64,000 nt of DNA from Pseudomonas putida (lineage in GTDB: Bacteria > Pseudomonadota > Gammaproteobacteria > Pseudomonadales > Pseudomonadaceae): contig NZ_MNAH01000004.1 of the NCBI RefSeq assembly GCF_001976065.1, positions 188,519-252,518 on the forward strand, in the 5' to 3' direction. Below the pieces are notes generated by a model, which saw nothing but the letters and a program-made list of their open reading frames with translations, made no database searches and was not told the origin of the DNA. The translations under genes and the position numbers were made by a program. Of this stretch, positions 24,105-33,800 are shown piece after piece. Numbering within the stretch: the stretch's first letter is position 1; each line of letters opens with the position of its first letter.

Positions 24105-25016
24105 CTAGGGGTGGCGACGTCCCTCCTCACGCAACAGCGCCTGCAGGGTATCGAGCCGGGCACCGTCGAAAGCGATCACGGTGCCCTGTTCGAATACCCG
24201 GCGCGCCAGCCCGGTCAACACCGCACCGGGCGGCAGTTCGATCTGCAGGCGTACGCCACGCTCGTAGGCGCTTTGCACCGTGCCGCGCCAATCCACCACG
24301 CGGCACATGTTGTAGGCCAGGTCGTCGCGCAAGGCCTCGACCTTGATCACCGGGCGCGCACGACTGCCGCTCAGGTAGCCAATCTTCGGCGTTTGCAGCT
24401 TCACATTGGCGAACGCTTCGGCCAGGGTTTGCGCCGGCGCATCCAGCAGCGGGCAGTGCGACGGCACACTCACCGCCAGACGCTTGGCCAGCCCCGCCCC
24501 GCGTGCTTTTGCCAGTTCGGCCAGCGCCTTCATCCCGGCGTCACTGCCGGCAATCACCACCTGGTTTTCGGCATTGATATTGGCCAGGTAAACCGGCGTA
24601 TCGACGCGGTGGACCTGGGCCAGCAAACTCTCCACCACCGCCAGTTCCAGGCCGATGATCGCGGTCATCCCGTAGCCCTGTGGATACGCCTGCTGCATCA
24701 ACTCACCGCGCAGGCTGACCAGGTGCAGCGCATCGCTGAACTCCAGGGCACCGGCGACCACCGCGGCCGGGTAGGCACCAATGGACAGCCCGGCGACGTA
24801 ATCCGCCGGCAATGACAACTGCCGTGCGGCCGCCACACCGGCGATCAGCAGGCAGAGTTGCACCGCCCTCGTCGATCGCAATGCCTCGGCAGAATCAAGC
24901 AGTCGTACGTCTTCACCCAACACATCGCAGGCTTCACTCAGGGTTTCCCCAGGCAAACCCTGAAGCATGCCCGGCCGCTGCGCACCCTGACCCGGGAACA
25001 CCAGCAAGCTGCTCAC
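24105..25016 (-). CDS. mdcH: Malonate decarboxylase epsilon subunit (malonyl transferase)
   Basis: The 303-residue acyltransferase is related to FabD. It loads malonyl from malonyl-CoA onto the prosthetic thiol of MdcC to activate the complex. The start is GTG 25016, overlapping the mdcG stop as GTGA; the ATG further upstream lies inside mdcG. Motifs are LVFPGQGAQRPGM, nucleophile Ser78 in GLSIG, and SVPSHCPLLDAPA with the catalytic histidine. Confidence 0.93.
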   Translation of the reverse strand: MSSLLVFPGQGAQRPGMLQGLPGETLSEACDVLGEDVRLLDSAEALRSTRAVQLCLLIAGVAAARQLSLPADYVAGLSIGAYPAAVVAGALEFSDALHLVSLRGELMQQAYPQGYGMTAIIGLELAVVESLLAQVHRVDTPVYLANINAENQVVIAGSDAGMKALAELAKARGAGLAKRLAVSVPSHCPLLDAPAQTLAEAFANVKLQTPKIGYLSGSRARPVIKVEALRDDLAYNMCRVVDWRGTVQSAYERGVRLQIELPPGAVLTGLARRVFEQGTVIAFDGARLDTLQALLREEGRRHP

Positions 25017-25630
25017 GCTGCCTGCTCCCGGGGGTTCCATGGGTCGATCACCAGGCAGGCTGCCGTGGCATTCTTGAGCAGGACCCGAGTGGAAGCGCTC
25101 GCCCATTCACGCAAGGCGACAGCGCCAGACGAAGTCTGCAACTGCATGTCCACCCCACAGGGCGCCGCATCGAGCAATGCCAGCAACTCCCGAGCCTGAT
25201 CACGGGTCAGCGCTTGTGGCGTGCGCAGAATCAGGTCCAGATCGCTGGCCTCATGCAGCGCTGCAAAGCCGCTGGCCAATTCAAACCCGGCGCTGCCGCT
25301 GACACCCCAGGCCCAACCGCAGGCATCGAGTACGGGGCGCAATTGAGCCAAGGCCTCAAGCGCGGGCAGGTCGCGGTGAGTATGGACATGACACAGCTGT
25401 TCCGGACTGACCCGACGGGTGATCGCTGCGATCGCCATCGAGGTCCCATAACGCTGCTCACGCAAACGGCCACGCACGCCGACCGCAATCCGCTCCGCCG
25501 TCGAAGGCGCGCGGCGCACCACCACGGGCTGGCCGGCTTCGATCGACTCAATCGCCCAGGCAGGCGCATCCACGGGCAACTGCTGCGGGGTCATGCCCCA
25601 CAGCAGGTCGTGGGCCAGGTAACGGCTCAC
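25013..25630 (-). CDS. mdcG: Phosphoribosyl-dephospho-CoA transferase
   Basis: The 205-residue nucleotidyltransferase attaches 2'-(5''-triphosphoribosyl)-3'-dephospho-CoA to the MdcC serine. GTG 25630 overlaps the mdcE stop (GTGA); the longer frame is inside mdcE. The C-terminal half shows the nucleotidyltransferase motif GVSGSAGFELASGFAALHEASDLDLILRTP, where SDLDL gives the two metal-binding aspartates, and CGVDMQLQTSSG gives the third acidic residue. Confidence 0.92.
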   Translation of the reverse strand: MSRYLAHDLLWGMTPQQLPVDAPAWAIESIEAGQPVVVRRAPSTAERIAVGVRGRLREQRYGTSMAIAAITRRVSPEQLCHVHTHRDLPALEALAQLRPVLDACGWAWGVSGSAGFELASGFAALHEASDLDLILRTPQALTRDQARELLALLDAAPCGVDMQLQTSSGAVALREWASASTRVLLKNATAACLVIDPWNPREQAA

Positions 25631-26430
25631 CACTGCTCCCTCAGCAATTGGCGAACCTTGCTTGAGGCCGCGCGATTGGCCGCGCCGAGTCGACCGCTGA
25701 GATCCGTGCCCTTGTGCGCGACATCGTCGATCGCCTGGACCAGGCATTCGCTCACCCGCGCCAGATCCGCCGCGGTAGGCTGTTCGATCTGCTGCACCGC
25801 CAGGGTTTCCCAGAGCAGGCCGAGGCTGGCATAGCTGTCGATGTCATAGGCCATCGGCGGCACGCTGGCGGCCAGGGTTTCCAATTCTTCGACACTGCGC
25901 AAGGTCACCCGCGCCGCCGAGGCCTTGCCCATGGCGTGCACCATCACACCCGGATCACGCAGGGCAATCAGCCGGTTGGCCTGATAGCCATGGGCGAGAA
26001 ACGCCCCGGACATGGCCTTGCCCACCAGCAGACCGATGACGGCATGCCCGGCCAGACGGGCGCGGGCATAGCTGTCCGCCGCAGCGGCCAGCGCCTGATG
26101 AATGCCGAGGGCTTCTTCACGGCGACCATAGGCCTGGCTGGGCACGTCGACGATGGCGATCAAGGCGCGTTTTTGCGGCTTGCCGTGATCGGCGGCGATC
26201 ACCTCGTCCACCGCCTTGGCCAGGCCCCAGCCTTCGAGCAGACCGACTTCGCCATGACGAGCGCGGACGAAACGGTTGCCAGGGTCGGCCACCACGGCGA
26301 TAAACCGCACGGCTTGTTCACCTAGAAACCCATCCGCCACTTTCAGCGAGGCCGGCACACCGTCGACCGGCTTGGCAGCGGCAGCCAAGGCATTGAACCA
26401 GTTCAAGCCTCTGAGGGAATAGGCACTCAT
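25627..26430 (-). CDS. mdcE: Malonate decarboxylase gamma subunit
   Basis: The 267-residue subunit pairs with MdcD to form the carboxytransferase-like heterodimer that decarboxylates malonyl-S-ACP to acetyl-S-ACP. Family signatures include RGLNWFNALA near the start, FIAVVADPGNRFVRARHGEVGLLEGWGLAKAV, IVDVPSQAYGRREEALGIH and GHAVIGLLVGKAMSGAFLAHGYQANRLIAL, a crotonase-like oxyanion region. Its start overlaps the mdcD stop by ATGA and its stop overlaps mdcG. Confidence 0.95.
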   Translation of the reverse strand: MSAYSLRGLNWFNALAAAAKPVDGVPASLKVADGFLGEQAVRFIAVVADPGNRFVRARHGEVGLLEGWGLAKAVDEVIAADHGKPQKRALIAIVDVPSQAYGRREEALGIHQALAAAADSYARARLAGHAVIGLLVGKAMSGAFLAHGYQANRLIALRDPGVMVHAMGKASAARVTLRSVEELETLAASVPPMAYDIDSYASLGLLWETLAVQQIEQPTAADLARVSECLVQAIDDVAHKGTDLSGRLGAANRAASSKVRQLLREQW

Positions 26431-27278
26431 GGGCGCTCTCCTTGATACAGATCGCGAACCGTCGCCGGTTCGATTTGCGGTTCGGCGTCCAGGCGCGCCA
26501 GCCGTTGCAGAAACAGCTCGGCCTGAGTACTGCGTGGCTGCGCGGGCAACCCTTGCTTGAGCAGTTCACCGACCTGCTGGCGAATCTGCGCGACGTCGTC
26601 ACCGGTGTAGCGATCCACCAGCCCCGTGGCAAACCGTTGCTCGCCGCCGGTGAGACTCCAGATGAAAGGACGATCCCGCGAGTCATATTCCTCGAGCCCC
26701 GCCTCCTGTTCGATCACCTGTGGGCCGTTCAGGCCCAGACGCGCTTCCCGGGTCACCAGCAGGTAGCTGCACAGCCCGGCGGCAATCGACATGCCGCCGA
26801 AACAACCGACGCTTCCCGCCACCACGCCAACCACCGGCTGGTACTGGCGCAGATCGACAATCGCCGCATGAATATCGGCAATCGCCGCCAACCCGAGGTT
26901 GGCTTCCTGCAAACGCACGCCACCGGTTTCCAGCAGCAGTACGGCGCGGGTGGGGATGCCCTTGCGGTTGTCCTCGGCAGCCAGTTCCAGCGCCCCGGCA
27001 ATTTTCGCCCCGCCGACTTCACCGAGGCTGCCGCCCTGGAAGGCCCCTTCGATGGCCGCGATCACCACCGGCAAACCCTCGAGGCTGCCCTTGGCGATGA
27101 CCACGCCGTCATCGGCCTGTGGCACAACACCCTGGCGCGACAGCCACGGCGACATGACCCGCTGGAACGGGTCGAGCAATTCGCGGAAGGTGCCGGCATC
27201 GAGCAAGGCTTTGGCCCGTTGCCGCGCACCCAGTTCGACGAAGCTGTGCTTATGGAGAAGTGCTGTACTGTCAGTCAT
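26427..27278 (-). CDS. mdcD: Malonate decarboxylase beta subunit
   Basis: The 283-residue subunit is the other half of the carboxytransferase-like dimer. Signatures: SFVELGARQRAKALLDAGTFRELLDPFQRVMSPWL, LPVVIAAIEGAFQGGSLGEVGGAKIAGALELA, LLLETGGVRLQEANLGLAAIADIH and VAGSVGCFGGMSIAAGLCSYLL, the last being the second oxyanion-hole glycine loop. The start overlaps the mdcC stop by eight bases and the stop overlaps mdcE by four. Confidence 0.95.
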   Translation of the reverse strand: MTDSTALLHKHSFVELGARQRAKALLDAGTFRELLDPFQRVMSPWLSRQGVVPQADDGVVIAKGSLEGLPVVIAAIEGAFQGGSLGEVGGAKIAGALELAAEDNRKGIPTRAVLLLETGGVRLQEANLGLAAIADIHAAIVDLRQYQPVVGVVAGSVGCFGGMSIAAGLCSYLLVTREARLGLNGPQVIEQEAGLEEYDSRDRPFIWSLTGGEQRFATGLVDRYTGDDVAQIRQQVGELLKQGLPAQPRSTQAELFLQRLARLDAEPQIEPATVRDLYQGERP

Positions 27279-27570
27279 GACCGATCTCCTCGAAGCCCTG
27301 CTCCAGGCGCAGGCGGACCACGCCGGGGGTGGCGCCGAAATCGTGGATATCGATGTCCATGGCCGGCGGGGTCTGGCCGTCGAACATCCGCGCGAACAGG
27401 TGCTGCCAGCGTTGTTCGCTGCCGTTGACCGAGGTCTGCACGGTGATGGTCAGCTTGCCGGCCTGACCCGGTTCGATCAGTACTTCCAGATCGCCCGAGC
27501 CTACACAACCCACCAGCGTGCGACCGCGTGGCGGCTGACCGGCGGGGAATTCAAAGGATAAGGTTTCCAT
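27271..27570 (-). CDS. mdcC: Malonate decarboxylase delta subunit (acyl carrier)
   Basis: The 99-residue acyl carrier protein carries the phosphoribosyl-dephospho-CoA group. The start is ATG 27570, overlapping the mdcB stop (ATGA); the longer frame reads into mdcB. Ser25 in LVGCVGSGDLEVLIEP is at the position of the modified serine in the Klebsiella protein, as recalled. The remainder is a small ferredoxin-like fold with FGATPGVVRLRLEQGFEEI at the C-terminus. It swings malonyl and acetyl between MdcA and MdcD/E. Confidence 0.93.
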   Translation of the reverse strand: METLSFEFPAGQPPRGRTLVGCVGSGDLEVLIEPGQAGKLTITVQTSVNGSEQRWQHLFARMFDGQTPPAMDIDIHDFGATPGVVRLRLEQGFEEIGHD

Positions 27571-28445
27571 CAAAACGCCCCCTGAGTAATGCCATCGCCA
27601 GACTCGATACGATCGATGAACAGGCAGGCTGCGAGCAGGTCGGCAGCGCCACCGGGCGAGGCATTCAATGCGATTAATTGTTGGTCCAGCACGTGCAGCC
27701 GACGACGCCCGGCGAGGCTGGCACTGCCGCCCGCGTCGAGCACGGCCTGGGCGCCCAGTTGCATGGTGTGCAGGCCCACTTCCCCGGCGCGATACAGCAC
27801 GCAGGTGTCGGCCAGGTTGGTCATGATCGCCAGCAGCGCATCGAGCCGCGCGTTCTGTTCGCCATGGCCGGCCGCGCGGCTGCACTTGAGTTGCGGCAGC
27901 GCGCGTTGGGTCACTGCCGGGAAACCGAGCTGCGCTTCCTCACGGGCACCCCGTGCGCCGTAGCGTTGAGCGACCTGGGCGCCATGGCTCAGCGGACTCG
28001 GTGCGTAACGATCATCGAGCAAGGCCAGGCGTGCGGCGCGCAAGGCGACAGAGCCGGCGGCGCTGGATTGCGGCTCAAGCGCAACCGCGGCGACCAACAG
28101 GCCCAGCGCCCAGATCGCCCCGCGATGGGTATTCACGCCGTTGGTGGTGGCAAGCATCGCCTGTTCGCCTTCACGACCGATCAGGCCAATGGCCTCGCGC
28201 AGCGGCAATCCGACCTCGCCGATCTCGATAGCGATTTGCGCCATTTCCTTGAACGCCGGCCACAAGGCCAGCGCCGAGGCGTGCATCAGCCCCAGGTGCA
28301 GATCGGTATGGGCACCATTGCCGCGGCGGTCGACCAGCGCCGGCTTCGGCGACAGGTCCGCCTCGTCGATCAACGCGTCCACCGCCAGGTCTGCCAGGCG
28401 TTCGGCCAGGCTCAGGGTTTTCGGTTGCAGGTTGAGTGCGTGCAT
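27570..28445 (-). CDS. mdcB: Triphosphoribosyl-dephospho-CoA synthase
   Basis: The 291-residue CitG-family enzyme makes the prosthetic-group precursor from ATP and dephospho-CoA. The first ATG after the mdcA stop (28445, overlapping TAATG) gives the correct N-terminus; the longer frame is inside mdcA. Motifs are LADLAVDALIDEADLSPKPALVDRRGNGAHTDL, GREGEQAMLATTNGVNTHRGAIWALGLL and GGAADLLAACLFIDRIE. It acts before MdcG in cofactor assembly. Confidence 0.94.
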   Translation of the reverse strand: MHALNLQPKTLSLAERLADLAVDALIDEADLSPKPALVDRRGNGAHTDLHLGLMHASALALWPAFKEMAQIAIEIGEVGLPLREAIGLIGREGEQAMLATTNGVNTHRGAIWALGLLVAAVALEPQSSAAGSVALRAARLALLDDRYAPSPLSHGAQVAQRYGARGAREEAQLGFPAVTQRALPQLKCSRAAGHGEQNARLDALLAIMTNLADTCVLYRAGEVGLHTMQLGAQAVLDAGGSASLAGRRRLHVLDQQLIALNASPGGAADLLAACLFIDRIESGDGITQGAF

Positions 28446-30115
28446 TACCAGCTCCTGAATTTGGCGGGCGGGTTGTAGAGGCCACCGGACCACTCCACCA
28501 GGTCGGCCACGCTCTTCGCGGCGAGCAATTCGCGGGTGGCGTCGGTGCGGCGGATGCCAAGGTCTTCGGGCAAGGCGATCAAGCCTTCGCGGCGCATGCG
28601 CGCGGTGTCCTTGGGGTCGTGGCGCAGGCCGATGGCGGTCACCCCGGCCACGGCGGCGATCATGGCCCGGCGCTCTTCCAGCGAACGGGCCTTGTACAGA
28701 TAGGCGATGCCTTCTTCGGTCAGCAGGTGGGTGACGTCGTCGCCGTAGATCATGATCGGCGCCAGCGGCATGCCGCTTTTCTTCGCCACCTCCACCGCGT
28801 CGAGGGTTTCGACGAAGGTCGGTTTGCCGCCTTCCTGGAAGGTCTCGACCATTTGCACCACCAGTTTCTTGCCGCGTTCGAGCATCGGCTCGGCCGCATC
28901 GGCGTGGCGCATGTCGAGCCAGGCTGGTGTGCCGTGGCGGCGACCGCGCGGGTCGTGGCCCATGTTCGGCGCGCCACCGAAACCGGCCAGGCGACCGCGG
29001 GTCACGGTGGAAGAATGGCCGTCGCCGTCGACTTGCAGGGTGGCGCCGATGAACAGGTCCACCGCGTATTGCCCGGCCAGTTGGCTGTACATCCGGTTGG
29101 AGCGCAGGGAGCCATCGCGCCCGGTGAAGAACACGTCCGGCCGGGCGGCGATGTAGTTTTCCATGCCCAGTTCGGTGCCGAAGCAATGCACACTTTCGAC
29201 CCAGCCACTTTCAATCGCCGGGATCAGGGTTGGGTGGGGATTGAGCGTCCAGTTGCGGCAGATCTTGCCCTTGAGGCCGAGGGATTCACCGTAGGTCGGC
29301 AGGATCAGCTCGATGGCCGCGGTGTTGAAGCCGATCCCATGGTTGAGCGACTGCACGTTGTGTTTTTCGTAGATCCCGCGAATCGCCATCATCGCCATCA
29401 GCACATGCACCGGCTTGATGTGCCGGGGGTCACGAGTGAACAGCGGCTCGATGTAGAACGGCTTGTCCGCCACCACCACGAAGTCGACCCAGGAAGCGGG
29501 AATGTCGACCCGCGGCAAGTCGCTGACGTCGTCCACCAACTGGTTGACCTGGACGATGACGATGCCGTCGCTGAAGGCCGCCGGCTCGATCAGCGCCGGG
29601 GTGTCTTCGGTGCTGGGCCCGGTGTAGATGTTGCCGGCGCGGTCGGCCATGAAACCGGCGCTGAGCACCACGTTGGGGATCAGGTCGACCACCAGTCGCG
29701 CATAGAGCTCGATGTAGGTGTGGATCGCGCCGATCTCCAGCAGGCCGTCTTCGAGCAACTGGCTGATGCGCAGGCTCTGGGTACCGGCGAAGGAGAAGTC
29801 GAGCTTGCGGGCGATGCCGCGTTCAAACAGGTCCAGGTGCTCGGAGCGCCCGACGCTGGGCATGATCATGTGCAGGTCATGCAGCTTCGCGGGGTCGGCC
29901 TTGGCCAGGGAACGTGAAAGAAAATCCGCCTGCTTCTGGTTGTTGCCCTCCAGCACCACGCGGTCGCCAGGCAGGATCAACGCCTCCAGTGCCGCCACGA
30001 TCTTGTCGGTGGGCAACACCACACCGTCAGCCAGGTCTCGCACCTGCGCAAGACGCCGCTGCTTTTCGCTACGCCGCCGCGTCCATCGCGAGTCGGGGGA
30101 TATTGTTGTTGTCAT
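28445..30115 (-). CDS. mdcA: Malonate decarboxylase alpha subunit (acetyl-S-ACP:malonate ACP transferase)
   Basis: The 556-residue subunit is a CoA-transferase-like enzyme that exchanges acetyl for malonyl on MdcC, releasing acetate. ATG 30115 is preceded by GGAG five bases away. Signatures: VLEGNNQKQADFLSRSLAKADPAKLHDLHMIMPSVGRSEHLDLFE, IPASWVDFVVVADKPFYIEPLFTRDPRHIK and NRMYSQLAGQYAVDLFIGATLQVDGDGHSSTVTRGRLAGFGGAPNMGHDPRGRRH. It is the first gene of an operon of nine overlapping or closely packed genes. The promoter should lie between 30116 and 30240; no regulator site was recognised. Confidence 0.96.
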   Translation of the reverse strand: MTTTISPDSRWTRRRSEKQRRLAQVRDLADGVVLPTDKIVAALEALILPGDRVVLEGNNQKQADFLSRSLAKADPAKLHDLHMIMPSVGRSEHLDLFERGIARKLDFSFAGTQSLRISQLLEDGLLEIGAIHTYIELYARLVVDLIPNVVLSAGFMADRAGNIYTGPSTEDTPALIEPAAFSDGIVIVQVNQLVDDVSDLPRVDIPASWVDFVVVADKPFYIEPLFTRDPRHIKPVHVLMAMMAIRGIYEKHNVQSLNHGIGFNTAAIELILPTYGESLGLKGKICRNWTLNPHPTLIPAIESGWVESVHCFGTELGMENYIAARPDVFFTGRDGSLRSNRMYSQLAGQYAVDLFIGATLQVDGDGHSSTVTRGRLAGFGGAPNMGHDPRGRRHGTPAWLDMRHADAAEPMLERGKKLVVQMVETFQEGGKPTFVETLDAVEVAKKSGMPLAPIMIYGDDVTHLLTEEGIAYLYKARSLEERRAMIAAVAGVTAIGLRHDPKDTARMRREGLIALPEDLGIRRTDATRELLAAKSVADLVEWSGGLYNPPAKFRSW

Positions 30116-30239
30116 GACCACTCCACGGGTTCGCTGTCGTGGGGGTCACAGTAGGAGCGTTGGGTGGGGGCATCAATCAAGCAGAGTGGCGGATTGTTAC
30201 GCTCAGGTTAATGAACCGGGAAAGTCACGTCGTCAGGGT

Positions 30240-30342
30240 TGACGCCTTCGCGAGCAAGCCCGCTCCCACATTGGACCGCGGTGAACACAGAGTTTGTGCG
30301 CAACTCGATCCAAATGTGGGAGCGGGCTTGCTCGCGAAGGGG
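30240..30342. repeat. REP pair (long-spacer) between chpC and mdcA
   Basis: GACGCCTTCGCGAGCAAGCCCGC and its inverted partner (30316-30340) flank a spacer of about 45 bases. It marks the boundary between the pilus chemosensory operon and the accessory malonate operon. Confidence 0.93.
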
Positions 30343-30346
30343 CACT

Positions 30347-30814
30347 TCAGGCGAGCCCGGCGCTCACCAACAACTCCTCCAGCGCCAGCAAATCCGGCAC
30401 CTTGGCCACTTGATCCGCCACCTGAACCGCCGCTTTCTCCAACGAGCACAACGGCACATCCACGTAGCTCAACTGACTGTCGAGCTTGTACGAGCGCGGA
30501 ATTCCCTGCACCAGCAGCGCGATGAATTTCAGCTCGGGGCGACCGCCGAGCGCATTGAGAATGACGATTCGCGCGCGTTCACCGATGACGATTTTCTGCC
30601 CGCACGCCGATTCGAAGCTGAGCAAAGGAATCTGCCGGTCTCGCCACGCTACCCGTCCCAGGTACCAGGGCGGTGAGTCCAGGTTGAAGGCCGCGGACTG
30701 GTAATCGATCAGCTCGGCGACTGCGACGTTGGGCAGGATCAGGTTGCGGTCGGCCAGGGGCAGCAGCAGGCCGGTGAGCTGGCTGTCGCGCGAGTCGTGG
30801 CGACGCTCATGCAT
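30347..30814 (-). CDS. chpC: CheW-like protein of the pilus chemosensory system
   Basis: The 155-residue product is a single CheW domain: LTGLLLPLADRNLILPNVAVAELIDYQ, PPWYLGRVAWRDRQIPLLSFESA and IVILNALGGRPELKFIALLVQGIPRS. It matches ChpC, an adaptor thought to couple extra receptors to ChpA. The start at ATG 30814 overlaps the chpA stop by eight bases. In P. aeruginosa chpB separates chpA and chpC; here chpA and chpC are joined directly, and chpD and chpE do not follow. Confidence 0.88.
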   Translation of the reverse strand: MHERRHDSRDSQLTGLLLPLADRNLILPNVAVAELIDYQSAAFNLDSPPWYLGRVAWRDRQIPLLSFESACGQKIVIGERARIVILNALGGRPELKFIALLVQGIPRSYKLDSQLSYVDVPLCSLEKAAVQVADQVAKVPDLLALEELLVSAGLA

Positions 30815-33800
30815 GGGGCTTGCTCCACAGGGCGATGCTTTCGAGCAATACCGATTCCTGGTAAGGCTTGCCAAGGTAGTCGTTGACGCCGATGGCCATG
30901 GCCCGGTCGCGGTGTTTCTGGCCGGTGCGTGAGGTGATCATGATGATCGGCAGATGCCGCAGACGCTCATCGTTGCGCACCTGGGTCGCGACTTCGAAGC
31001 CATCCATGCGCGGCATTTCGATGTCCAGCAGCATCAGATCCGGGCTGTGTTCTTCAAGCAGCAGCATGGCGTCGACACCGTCCTTGGCGGTCAGCACGTT
31101 CATGCCGTGGCGCTCGAGCAAACGGCTGGTGACCTTGCGCACGGTGACCGAGTCGTCGACCACCATCACCAGCAATGGCCGCTGTGGCTCGACCTCGACT
31201 TCGTGACTCGCCGCATGTTGCGGCGTACGGGCTTGCATGGCGCGAACCGGCGCCAGCAGATCCAGAATCAGCACCACCCGGCCATCCCCCAGAATCGTTG
31301 CCCCGGACACCCCTTGCACCGCCGCAAACTGTGGGCCGAGACTTTTCACCACGATCTCGCGCGTGCCCGCCATGGCATCGACCTGCACTGCAATATGCCG
31401 CTCGTTGCATTGCACCAACAGCACCGGCAACGGCAGGCTCTGGCCCGACAGACGTGGACGCGGGCTGGTTTTCAGCAGCTCGCCCAGGTAACACAATTCA
31501 TAGCGCTGCCCGGCGTATTCATAGGTCGGCGGATCAAGACGGAAATGCCCTTCAAGCTCGTTGGGCAATACGCGGACGATGCCATCGATGGTGTTCAGCG
31601 GGATCGCGTATTGGTCCTCCGCGCATTGCACCATCAGGGCCCGGTTGACCGACACGGTGAACGGCAGGCGAATGCGAAAATGCACGCCCTGCCCCGGCAC
31701 CGAGTCGATACTCATGGTACCGCCCAGCTGCCGCACTTCTTCGTGCACCACGTCCATGCCGACACCACGCCCGGAGATCTGGGTGATTTTCTCGGCTGTG
31801 GAAAACCCCGGCTGCAGGATGAATTGCAACACGTCGTGGTCGCTGATGACGCTGCCAGGCTCGAGCAGGCCGCGCTTGATCGCCTTGCGTCGCACCATCT
31901 CCAGTGGCACGCCGGCACCGTCGTCGCGAATATCGAAAATGATGTCACCCCCTTCACGCAACAGGTCCAGGGTGATCCGCCCTTGCGCCGGTTTGCCCGC
32001 CGCCACTCGCACATCTGCGGGTTCAAGGCCATGGTCGACGGCGTTGCGGAGCATATGCTCCAGCGGCGCGGCCATGCGCTCGAGCACATTGCGATCCATT
32101 TCGCCCTCGGCGTTACCGACGATGAACTCGACGTCCTTGCCCAGCTCACTGGCCACCTGGCGGACAATGCGCTTGAGGCGCGGCAGCATCCGTTCGAACG
32201 GCACCATGCGCGTGCGCATCAGGCCTTCCTGCAATTCGGTGTTGATGCGGCCCTGCTGTTGCAACAGGTTTTCCGCGTCCTGGTTGCGCCGGTCGAGGGT
32301 TTCCTTGAGGTCGAGCAAGTCAGAGGCGGATTCAAACAGGGCACGCGACAGTTGCTGCAATTGCGAGTGGCGATCCATTTCCAGCGGGTCGAATTCTTCG
32401 TAGCCCAGGCGCTCGGCGTCGACCTGTTGACGGCTGAGGATCCGGCCCTGGGTTTCGGTATCGAGTCGGCGCAACTGGTCGCGCATGCGCTCGATGGTGG
32501 TTTCCATTTCGTTGAGCGCCACCTGCGCGTCGCTCACCTGCTGCTCGATGCGACCGCGAAAGATCGACGTTTCAGCAGCCAGGTTGACCAGGTCGTCGAG
32601 CAGCTCCGCCGAGACCTTGACCATGTCTGCCCCGGCTTCGGGTTGCAGCTGTGGCGGCTCGGCTTTTGCCGCCACGGTGAGCGGCGCCGGGGTTTCAGCC
32701 AGTACCGGGTGACTGAAGTTCTGGATGGCGTTGATCAGCCGGTCGGCCGGCGGCAATGGCTCACCGGCACGCGCCGCGTCGAGCATCTGTGCCAGGCGGT
32801 CATGGCTGCGCTGCAGCAGTTCGAACAACGCCGCGGTGGGTTGCAGCGCGCCGGTGGACAGACCTTCGTAGAGAAACTCCAGCTCATGGGCCAAATCGCC
32901 GATCGGAGCGATTTCCACCATGCGCGCACCGCCCTTGAGGGTGTGCAGGTCGCGCAACAGGGTTTCCAATTCCTGGCGGTTCGACGGCTCGGCCTGCCAG
33001 CGCAACAGCGCCGCGCCGGAGCTTTCGATGATGTCGAAGCCTTCTTCAAGAAAGATGTCCAGCAACTCGCCATCATGATGGGCCGAGTCGTTGCCGGCTG
33101 GCGCCTCGATCACTTCGACGTTGCTCGCGTGACCTTGCCTGAACGCACGAATCGCTTCGATCAGGTTCTCGGGGTCGCCCAGGACTTGATGATTTTTCAG
33201 CTGTTCAAGCAACTGCGCCAGACGGTCATGGCTCTGTTGCAGCAACTGCGCGAGCCCTGCGCTGTGGCTGTAACGGCGGTCCACCAGCCCTTCATAAAGA
33301 CTTTCCAGTTCGTGGGCCAGATCACCGACCGGTTCGACCTCGGCCATCCGCGCGCCCCCCTTGAGGGTGTGCAGATCGCGCTGCAACGACGACAAGGGTG
33401 CGGCATTTTGCGGATCGCCAATCCAGCGTTGCAGGGAATGGTTGGCGCTTTCGAGGATATCCTCGGCCTCCTCGAGGAAAATCGACACGATGTCGTTGTC
33501 CAGGCCGGTAGCGCGGCCCCCTGTAGGAGCCGGCTTGCTGGCGATGGACGTTAACGATGACGCGTTGTCATTGGATGACCGCTGCGCCTGTGGGTCCATC
33601 GCGAGCAGGCTCGCTCCCACAGGGGGTAGCGCGCGCTCAAGTTCTGCGGTGGCGTCGCCCAGCTCGCGGATGCTCAAGGTGCGACTGCCGTCACTGCGAA
33701 TCAGGCCCATGGCGGATGGGTCGAGGCTTTGATCGAGCAAGCCGTGCAAGGCCCGAACTTTTTCCGGGCGCGGGCTGACTTCCTGGCCGGCCGCCAACTC

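Noticed and set aside
22861..30115. mdc operon considered as recent horizontal transfer
   Set aside because: Composition by eye matches the flanks and gene order is the standard Pseudomonas one; no mobility gene is nearby, so only a location difference is reported.
30954..33554. 866-codon open frame on the plus strand
   Set aside because: It is the antisense shadow of chpA, rich in His/Gln/Arg as expected from GC-rich reverse frames, and has no ribosome site or family motif.
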